DNA of 19,603 nt from Gammaproteobacteria bacterium (GTDB taxonomy: Bacteria; Pseudomonadota; Gammaproteobacteria; GRL18), in contig JALTKC010000218.1 of the NCBI GenBank assembly GCA_027076245.1, forward strand, positions 1 to 19,603, given 5' to 3'. The notes beneath the pieces were generated by a model that made no database searches, had not been told where the DNA came from, and saw nothing but the letters and a program-made list of their open reading frames with translations. A program made the position numbers and the translations under genes. Positions 13,853 through 19,603 of this stretch are shown here, in pieces; position 1 is the stretch's first letter, and each line of letters starts with the position of its first letter.

Positions 13853-14715
13853 TGAAAATTTTAATTGCTATAACCATTATTGTACTGGGTATTGTTGGTT
13901 CGGCCTCGCTGTTTACGGTTTCAGAAACAGAAAATGCTATCCTGTTTAAATGGGGTAAAATTGAGCGTGCTGACTATGATCCTGGGCTGCATTTTAAACT
14001 GCCTTTTGTTAATAATGTGCGCAAGTTTGACAAGCGCATCCAGACCTTTGATGCCAAGCCGGAAGATTACCTGACTGAAGAAAAGAAAATCGTGGTAGTT
14101 GATTCGTTTATTCAGTGGCGTATTGAAGATGTTAAAACCTTTTATGTTTCCATGCGCGGTGATATGGATATTGCCCAGGAACGGATTGGAACCATTGTAA
14201 AAGAAGGTCTGCGTAATGAGTTCGGCCGCCGTAATATGTTTGAAGTAATATCCGGTGAACGGCATATTATTATGGATGATATTAACAAGTCAGCTAATAA
14301 GTCTGTTAAACCCTTTGGTATTCGGATTGTGGATGTGCGTATTAAGCGTATTGAGTTTCCGCCCAAGGTCAGTGACAAAATTTTCCGCAGAATGGAAACT
14401 GAACGTACCCGAATTGCCAAGGAGCTAAGAGCCCAGGGTAATGAAAGTGCGGATCGGATCACCGCTGATGCGGATCGACAGGTTACTATCCTGAAAGCTG
14501 ATGCCTTTAAGAAAGCTGAAAAAATTCGTGGTGAAGGTGATGCCAAAGCCTCAGAAATTTATGCTAAAGCCTATGGCCAGAATAAAGAGTTTTTTACTTT
14601 TTATCGTAGCCTGAATGCCTATCGTAATACCTTCAGCAGTACCTCGGATATTATGGTGGTTGAGCCGGATTCGGATTTCTTTGACTATTTTAAAAATATT
14701 CAGGGCAAACAATAG
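13852..14715 (+). CDS. hflC: FtsH modulator HflC (SPFH/band-7 membrane protein)
   Basis: This is the HflK partner in the HflKC complex. The 287-residue protein begins with a membrane anchor (about 3-22, ILIAITIIVLGIVGSASLF). The SPFH domain follows (VSETENAILFKWGKI, YDPGLHFKLPFVNNVRKFDKRIQTFD), with the typical EDYLTEEKKIVVVDSFIQWRIED, and then the charged helical region with RMETERTRIAKELRAQGNE and GEGDAKASEIYAKAYGQ. The C-terminus carries FFTFYRSLNAYRNTF, a segment highly conserved in HflC. It starts at an ATG overlapping the hflK stop by one base. It is followed 45 bp downstream by an intrinsic terminator, so hflKC probably closes a transcription unit, at least partly. Confidence 0.98.
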   Translation: MKILIAITIIVLGIVGSASLFTVSETENAILFKWGKIERADYDPGLHFKLPFVNNVRKFDKRIQTFDAKPEDYLTEEKKIVVVDSFIQWRIEDVKTFYVSMRGDMDIAQERIGTIVKEGLRNEFGRRNMFEVISGERHIIMDDINKSANKSVKPFGIRIVDVRIKRIEFPPKVSDKIFRRMETERTRIAKELRAQGNESADRITADADRQVTILKADAFKKAEKIRGEGDAKASEIYAKAYGQNKEFFTFYRSLNAYRNTFSSTSDIMVVEPDSDFFDYFKNIQGKQ

Positions 14716-14760
14716 CCTGGCCGGCATAAATAAGTTCAATCTGCCGTTAAAATAGTATAA

Positions 14761-14793
14761 AATCCGGTTTTACTAAAAAACCGGATTTTTTTT
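14761..14793 (+). terminator. Intrinsic terminator after hflC
   Basis: AATCCGGTTTT (14761-14771) pairs with AAAACCGGATT (14777-14787), an 11-bp perfect stem with a 5-nt loop, and runs into a T-tract to 14793. It ends 4 nt before the ATG of the next gene. Confidence 0.9.
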
Positions 14794-14797
14794 GTTT

Positions 14798-14986
14798 ATG
14801 TGGCATGAAATCCTTATTTCCGTTGCCCTGATGCTGGTTCTGGAAGGTTTATTACCGATTTTAAACCCCAAAGCCTTTAAACAGATGATGCTCAGCGCAG
14901 CACAAATGAGTGAACAGCAACTGCGCTGGACAGGCTTTATCAGTATGATTATCGGTGCTGTTACCATATATATACTGAAACATTAA
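14798..14986 (+). CDS. DUF2065 (YjeT-like) small membrane protein
   Basis: This 62-residue protein matches the E. coli YjeT (DUF2065) pattern: a first hydrophobic helix with LMLVLEGLLPILNPKAFKQMM (about 9-30), a short polar hinge (LSAAQMSEQQLRWTG), and a second hydrophobic helix (about 42-59, FISMIIGAVTIYIL). The position after hflC is the same as yjeT in E. coli. The function is unknown in the family. The start is taken as ATG 14798 (MWHEI); an in-frame TTG at 14792 is inside the terminator T-tract and not credible. There is no Shine-Dalgarno, since the terminator hairpin and T-tract occupy that place. It must be read from terminator read-through or translated poorly. Confidence 0.88.
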   Translation: MWHEILISVALMLVLEGLLPILNPKAFKQMMLSAAQMSEQQLRWTGFISMIIGAVTIYILKH

Positions 14987-15084
14987 TACCATCAGTAGAT
15001 AATTGAAGTTCTGAAAACACCGCAACTATTTACTTACTACGCTAAAAAACGCTACAAAAAAACCGAAACAAAAAACTGAACAAT

Positions 15085-16278
15085 ATGCTAAAAAAAGATC
15101 GTTGGTTATTACCTGAAGGAATTCAGGAAGTGTTATCGCCTCAGGCCAGAGCCATGGACCAGCAGCGTAGAATTTTGCTGGATATGTACCATAGCTGGGG
15201 TTATGATCTGGTGGAACCACCAATGATCGATTTTCTCGATTCACTGCTGACCGGTACCGGCCATGATTTACAGCTAATGACCTTTACCCTGACGGACCAA
15301 ATCTCTGGTAAGCTGCTGGGGGTTCGTGCCGATATGACCCCGCAGATTGCCCGTATTGATGCCCACCATATTAAAACCGACCAGCCGTCCCGGTTCTGTT
15401 ATGCTGGACGGGTTTTAAAAACCCGACTGGAAGGTTTTTCTCAGTCCCGCAGCCCCCTCCAGATAGGTGTTGAACTGTATGGACATGATGGGCCAGAAAG
15501 CAATATAGAAGTCCTGCTGTTAATGATAGAAACCCTTAAGGCCGTGGGTCTGGATGGGTTTCATATCGACCTGGGGCATGTCGGTATTTTCCGTTCACTG
15601 GCTAAACAGGCAGGACTGAGTGAATTTGAGGAAGATAACTTATTTGATGCGCTGCAGCGTAAAGCCGTGACTGAACTGGCTGAACTTCTGTCTGCTATGG
15701 CTATCACAGAAGAGCAGCAGCGACAGTTTATGGCGCTGGTGGATCTGAACGGTGATATATCGGTTATCGAACAGGCCCGCAAGGAGCTGGATAACCCTGA
15801 AGTGCAAAAAGAACTGGATAATCTGGAAGCGATTGCCAGAGGTATTCTGGCGCGGGTTCCACAGCAGAGCCTGTATTTTGATCTGGCGGAACTGCGTGGT
15901 TACAATTACCATACCGGTGTAGTCTTTGCGGCCTATATGCCGGGCTATGGTCAGGAAATTGCCATGGGCGGGCGTTATGACGGTATTGGTAAAACCTTTG
16001 GCCGCTCCCGATCAGCCACTGGTTTCAGTGCCGATCTGTCTTACCTGGTTGCTATTGCCAATCAGACATCAGAGGCCGGAGACACCATTATTTTTGCTCC
16101 CATTACTCAGGATACTGCACAACAGCAGTCCCTGATGAACAAGGTAAAAGAATTACGTCAGCAGGGACAGCGGGTGATCTGTGAATTGCCCGGTTCCGGT
16201 TCCAGTGCAGAAGCTCTTGGGTGTACCCATCAGCTGAGTCATGACAGGGGTGAATGGCAGTTAGTAGCCGTTTCGTAA
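15085..16278 (+). CDS. hisZ: ATP phosphoribosyltransferase regulatory subunit HisZ
   Basis: HisZ is a catalytically inactive histidyl-tRNA synthetase paralogue that pairs with short-form HisG to make the feedback-regulated first enzyme of histidine synthesis. The 397-residue protein shows WLLPEGIQEVLSPQARAMDQQRR, LLDMYHSWGYDLVEPPMIDF, then LLGVRADMTPQIARI and CYAGRVLKT. LRGYNYHTGVVFAAY and AMGGRYDGIGKTFGRSRSATGFSADL occupy the C-terminal catalytic-like core. These are HisZ, not HisRS, versions, and no anticodon-binding domain follows. Its presence predicts a short HisG elsewhere in the genome. The order hisZ-purA is common in pseudomonads and relatives. The ATG has no clear Shine-Dalgarno. 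Identity is firm. Confidence 0.96.
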   Translation: MLKKDRWLLPEGIQEVLSPQARAMDQQRRILLDMYHSWGYDLVEPPMIDFLDSLLTGTGHDLQLMTFTLTDQISGKLLGVRADMTPQIARIDAHHIKTDQPSRFCYAGRVLKTRLEGFSQSRSPLQIGVELYGHDGPESNIEVLLLMIETLKAVGLDGFHIDLGHVGIFRSLAKQAGLSEFEEDNLFDALQRKAVTELAELLSAMAITEEQQRQFMALVDLNGDISVIEQARKELDNPEVQKELDNLEAIARGILARVPQQSLYFDLAELRGYNYHTGVVFAAYMPGYGQEIAMGGRYDGIGKTFGRSRSATGFSADLSYLVAIANQTSEAGDTIIFAPITQDTAQQQSLMNKVKELRQQGQRVICELPGSGSSAEALGCTHQLSHDRGEWQLVAVS

Positions 16279-16316
16279 AGTTTAAATCCAATTATGTATT
16301 AATTTATACATTATTT

Positions 16317-16322
16317 TATACT
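16317..16322 (+). promoter_or_regulatory. Weak -10 candidate before purA
   Basis: TATACT lies 24 nt before the purA ATG in the 68-bp hisZ-purA gap. No good -35 is seen 16-18 nt upstream. TGTAT (16295-16299) and ATACA (16306-16310) form a small dyad just upstream. Confidence 0.25.
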
Positions 16323-16346
16323 GTTTTTTAATTGAGGATATCTAGC

Positions 16347-17642
16347 ATGGGTAAGAATGTCATCATCATCGGTTCACAATGGGGTGATGAAGGTAAGGGG
16401 AAAGTCGTTGATCTGTTAACAGATAAAGCTGCTGCTGTTTCCCGCTTTCAGGGTGGTCATAATGCCGGTCATACACTGGTTATCGACGGCCAGACAACTG
16501 TGCTGCATCTGATACCCTCCGGTGTACTGCGTGATAATGTTAAATGCCTGATTGGTAATGGTGTGGTGCTGGCCATGGATGCGCTGGTTAAGGAAATAAA
16601 AGAACTGGATGAGCAGGGTATTAATGCCCGTGAAAGAATGCTGATCAGTGAAGCCTGCCCCCTGATTATGCCTTACCATGTTGCGCTGGATCAGGCTCGG
16701 GAAATTGCCCGCGGTAAAAAAGCCATTGGTACCACCGGTCGCGGTATTGGGCCGGCTTATGAGGATAAAGTCTCCCGTCGTGGTCTGCGGGTGGGCGATC
16801 TGCTCAATGAAGAAATGTTTGCGGCCAAGTTAAAAGAAGTGATGGAATACCATAACTTTGCACTGGAGCATTACTATAAAGCCGATACCGTTGATTATCA
16901 GAAAACTCTGGATGAAGCGCTGGCGTATGGCCGGGAAATTCGCCCTATGATCTGTGATGTGACTGAAAAACTGCATCAGTACCGTGAGAACGGCGATAGT
17001 GTGTTATTTGAAGGTGCTCAGGGCGCCTTACTGGATATCGACCACGGTACGTATCCCTATGTAACTTCATCCAATACCACCGCCGGCGGTGCCGCCAGCG
17101 GTTCCGGTGTCGGCCCGCAGTTTTTTGATTACATTCTGGGTATTACCAAAGCCTATACCACCCGTGTTGGTGCCGGTCCTTTCCCTACCGAACTGTTTGA
17201 CGATATCGGTCAGTATCTGGGTGAAAAAGGCCATGAGTTTGGGGCGACCACCGGTCGTTCCCGCCGTTGCGGCTGGCTGGATATTGTATCCCTGAACCGT
17301 TCCAATCAGATCAACAGCGTCACCGGTATGTGTATTACCAAACTGGATGTTCTGGATGGCCTGGAAACCCTGAAAATATGTACCGCCTATGAAATTGACG
17401 GTAAACAAATTAATACCCCGCCTATTGGTGCCGACCTGTACGAAAAATGCGTACCGGTCTATGAAGAAATGCCAGGTTGGTCAGAATCTACCGTAGGTGC
17501 GGAATCTTATGAGGCTCTGCCTGAGAATGCCAAAGCCTATCTCAAACGTATTGAAGAATTAACGAAAACCCCTATCGATATCATTTCAACCGGTCCCGAT
17601 AGAGATCAAACTATTATATTAAAACACCCATTTGAAGATTAA
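16347..17642 (+). CDS. purA: Adenylosuccinate synthetase PurA
   Basis: PurA joins IMP and aspartate using GTP, the first committed step from IMP to AMP. The 431-residue length is normal. The N-terminal GSQWGDEGKGKVVDLL carries the P-loop and the catalytic Asp14; GGHNAGHTLV carries His42. Further signatures are AIGTTGRGIGPAYEDKVSR (IMP and subunit contact), FEGAQGALLDIDHGTYPYVTSSN and the GTP-base region TKLDVLDGL. GATTGRSRRCGWLD is the Asp-binding loop. The start is ATG 16347 by homology (MGKNVIIIG) and by GAGG 9 nt upstream; the in-frame TTG 16332 lies before that Shine-Dalgarno. It is followed 26 bp later by rnr; no nsrR lies between, unlike in E. coli. Confidence 0.99.
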   Translation: MGKNVIIIGSQWGDEGKGKVVDLLTDKAAAVSRFQGGHNAGHTLVIDGQTTVLHLIPSGVLRDNVKCLIGNGVVLAMDALVKEIKELDEQGINARERMLISEACPLIMPYHVALDQAREIARGKKAIGTTGRGIGPAYEDKVSRRGLRVGDLLNEEMFAAKLKEVMEYHNFALEHYYKADTVDYQKTLDEALAYGREIRPMICDVTEKLHQYRENGDSVLFEGAQGALLDIDHGTYPYVTSSNTTAGGAASGSGVGPQFFDYILGITKAYTTRVGAGPFPTELFDDIGQYLGEKGHEFGATTGRSRRCGWLDIVSLNRSNQINSVTGMCITKLDVLDGLETLKICTAYEIDGKQINTPPIGADLYEKCVPVYEEMPGWSESTVGAESYEALPENAKAYLKRIEELTKTPIDIISTGPDRDQTIILKHPFED

Positions 17643-17655
17643 ATTAAAATGGGTG
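17625..17655 (+). promoter_or_regulatory. Stem-loop spanning the purA stop codon
   Basis: CACCCATTT (17625-17633) pairs perfectly with AAATGGGTG (17647-17655), 9 bp with a 13-nt AT-rich loop that contains the purA TAA. It lacks a T-tract and ends 3 nt before the AAGGA of rnr. Confidence 0.5.
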
Positions 17656-17668
17656 CCCAAGGAAAACT

Positions 17669-19603
17669 ATGAGTCAAAAAAGCGGTAAATCCGATCCTTT
17701 TGCACAACGCGAAGCACAAAAATACGATAATCCAATTCCAAGTCGGGAATACATTCTCGACCTGCTGGCTGAACAGCCACATCCCATTAATCGATTCCAG
17801 ATTGAAAAGTTACTGAAACTGGACGATCCCGATCAGAAAGAAGGCCTGCGCCGTCGCCTCAGAGCGATGGAGCGCGACGGCCAGCTGTATTTCAATAAAC
17901 GTAAATGCTATGAAATTATTTCTGATCAGGAATTACTAGAAGGTATTGTCTCTGCTCACCCGGACGGTTTCGGATTCGTTCTGGCAGAAGACGGCGGCGG
18001 CGATTTATTTCTCGGTATGCGTGATATGCGTACCGTCTTTCACGGTGACCGAGTGCAGGTGCGTCTGGTGGGTGTGGACAAAAAAGGTCGTCGGGAAGGC
18101 GCTCTGGTTAAAATTCTGGAACACAATACCAAAACCGTGGTAGGCCAGCTTGAAGATCGTGATGGCGTACTGATGGTGGTACCGGATCACAAGCGCATTA
18201 ACCATGATGTGATCATTGCTGATGAACATACCTATGGTGCGGAAACCGGCCAGATGGTGATGGTGGAAATTCTGCAGTATCCCACCCGTTTTCATCGTGC
18301 CAAAGGCCGTATTATCCAGAACCTGGGCGATCATCTGGCTCCTGGTCAGGAAATTGATGTAGCTATCCGCAGTTATGCCATTCCTCATGAATGGCCTATT
18401 ATGCTCGAATCAGAAATTCAGGATCTTTCTCCATCGGTTCCGGAAGAAAGCAAGCAGGGCAGGGAAGACTTACGGGAACTGCCGCTGCTGACTATTGATG
18501 GTGAAGATGCCAAAGACTTTGATGATGCCGTGCATTGTGAACGTCTGGGTGATGGCTGGCGCTTATGGGTAGCCATTGCCGATGTATCCTCTTATGTTGA
18601 ACGCGGCACGGCTCTGGATGGTGAAGCCAAGCGTCGGGGCACCTCTGTGTATTTTCCGGGCAGGGTCGTACCCATGCTGCCAGAAGTGCTGTCAAACGGC
18701 CTGTGCTCCTTAAACCCTAATGTGGATCGTCTGTGTATGGTCTGTGTTATGGATATTTCCGCCAGTGGTGAAATTACTTCCTATCGCTTTACTGAAGGCC
18801 TGATGCGTTCCCATGCCCGTCTGACTTATGATCAGGTGGCCGCTATGGTGATAGACAGCGATGCCCAGTTAAGTGAGCAGTTTGCTGATGTGTTGCCTCA
18901 CCTGCATGAACTTTACCAGTTATTCCAGGTACTGCTGAAAAAACGGGCTGAACGCGGAGCCATTGATTTTGAAACCGAAGAAACCCGTATTGTCTTTGGT
19001 GAGCACAAGAAAATTGAAAAAATCTGCCCGGTCTATCGTAATGAAGCCCATAAGATGATCGAGGAATGCATGCTGGCAGCTAATGTCAGTGCAGCAGACT
19101 TCCTGCTTAAAAACAAGATCCCGGCTCTGTACCGTAATCACAAAGGGCCAACTGAAGAAAAGCTTAAGTCTTTAAGAGATTATCTGGCACCGCTGGGTCT
19201 GAAACTGGAAGGCGGAGATGAACCGCAGGCAGGGGACTTTTCTAAACTGCTGAATGAAATCAAGGAGCGGATTGACTTCCCGGTACTGCAGACGGTTATG
19301 CTGCGCAGTCTGTCTCAGGCGGTCTATGAAGAACAGAATGTCGGTCACTTTGGCCTGGCCTTTGATGCCTATGCTCACTTTACCTCGCCCATTCGCCGTT
19401 ATCCTGATCTGCTGGTGCATCGTGCTATCCGGCACATTGTGCAGGGCAGAAAGGTATCTGAATACAGTTACACTAATGAACAGATGGCCGAACTGGGCCA
19501 GCACTGTTCGGTTACAGAACGCCGTGCCGATGATGCCACCCGTGATGCCACAGACTGGCTGAAATGTGAATATATGATGGATAAGGTCGGGGAAGAGTTT
19601 GAA
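17669..19603 (+). CDS. rnr: Exoribonuclease RNase R, 5' portion
   Basis: RNase R is the processive 3'-to-5' exoribonuclease that can degrade structured RNA; it acts in RNA quality control. The gene runs off the right edge after 645 codons, against about 750-820 in full-length proteins. The N-terminus reads DPFAQREAQKYDNPIPSREYIL, the usual RNase R start, followed by a helix-turn-helix-like region. Cold-shock-type segments follow (about 85-240). The RNB catalytic domain begins near residue 270 with the acidic cluster DGEDAKDFDDAV (277-288) that binds the two metals. ALYRNHKGP and the AHFTSPIRRYPDLLVHR block near residue 570 are also present. The C-terminal S1 domain and basic tail lie outside the window. 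ATG 17669 has AAGGA 5 nt upstream. Confidence 0.98.
   Translation, partial: MSQKSGKSDPFAQREAQKYDNPIPSREYILDLLAEQPHPINRFQIEKLLKLDDPDQKEGLRRRLRAMERDGQLYFNKRKCYEIISDQELLEGIVSAHPDGFGFVLAEDGGGDLFLGMRDMRTVFHGDRVQVRLVGVDKKGRREGALVKILEHNTKTVVGQLEDRDGVLMVVPDHKRINHDVIIADEHTYGAETGQMVMVEILQYPTRFHRAKGRIIQNLGDHLAPGQEIDVAIRSYAIPHEWPIMLESEIQDLSPSVPEESKQGREDLRELPLLTIDGEDAKDFDDAVHCERLGDGWRLWVAIADVSSYVERGTALDGEAKRRGTSVYFPGRVVPMLPEVLSNGLCSLNPNVDRLCMVCVMDISASGEITSYRFTEGLMRSHARLTYDQVAAMVIDSDAQLSEQFADVLPHLHELYQLFQVLLKKRAERGAIDFETEETRIVFGEHKKIEKICPVYRNEAHKMIEECMLAANVSAADFLLKNKIPALYRNHKGPTEEKLKSLRDYLAPLGLKLEGGDEPQAGDFSKLLNEIKERIDFPVLQTVMLRSLSQAVYEEQNVGHFGLAFDAYAHFTSPIRRYPDLLVHRAIRHIVQGRKVSEYSYTNEQMAELGQHCSVTERRADDATRDATDWLKCEYMMDKVGEEFE

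Noticed and set aside
16332..16346. TTG 16332 as the purA start
   Set aside because: It precedes the GAGG Shine-Dalgarno; PurA starts at MGKNVIIIG.
1..19603. tRNA, rRNA, insertion sequence, prophage or CRISPR
   Set aside because: No tRNA-like cloverleaf, rRNA sequence, transposase, integrase or spaced repeat array was seen on either strand by reading.

Overview
This window is a gammaproteobacterial chromosome segment of moderate GC content. The evidence is gene order: tsaE-amiC-mutL-miaA-hfq-hflX-hflK-hflC-DUF2065-hisZ-purA-rnr on the plus strand is the conserved block known from E. coli and Pseudomonas. The presence of hisZ before purA, as in pseudomonads, argues against an enteric. The species cannot be fixed from the sequence. 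A free-living, possibly sulfur-oxidising or methylotrophic lineage is a guess, based only on the MNIO genes and the style of the interspersed repeats.

Left part (1-5306) is accessory and housekeeping. It opens with the 3' end of an MNIO (DUF692, BufB-like) peptide-modifying oxidase, followed directly by its DUF2063 (BufC-like) partner. These are the last two genes of a ribosomal-peptide modification operon whose precursor gene would lie upstream, outside the window. Convergent to them is nadA (minus strand). Next come a small ribbon-helix-helix-like protein (plus), an SCP2-like protein (minus), a ketohexokinase-like PfkB sugar kinase (minus) and queG (minus). The kinase overlaps the end of queG and is probably translationally coupled to it.

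Right part (5434-19603) is the superoperon. tsaE (tRNA t6A synthesis), miaA (tRNA i6A) and the divergent queG (queuosine) are tRNA modification genes. amiC is a cell-wall amidase and mutL a mismatch-repair protein. hfq is the RNA chaperone and hflX a ribosome-splitting GTPase. hflK/hflC are the membrane SPFH complex that modulates FtsH. hisZ supports histidine synthesis and purA AMP synthesis. rnr encodes RNase R and runs off the right edge. Relative to E. coli, nnr is missing between queG and tsaE, and nsrR is missing between purA and rnr.

The most notable points are: (i) mutL has no ATG/GTG/TTG at its conserved N-terminus, and the codon at the expected place, 7 nt after a GGAG, is GTT; (ii) a palindromic interspersed repeat is translated as the C-terminal tail of the MNIO enzyme, and a second palindromic repeat lies in the queG/tsaE gap; (iii) TsaE carries an insertion of about 43 residues; (iv) the 359-bp hfq leader has two stem-loops and an (ARN)5 Hfq-type binding motif; (v) an intrinsic terminator ends about 5 bp before the DUF2065 start codon; (vi) a hairpin spans the purA stop codon just before the rnr Shine-Dalgarno. 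No wholly new system is evident. The MNIO pair is the only specialised-pathway remnant.
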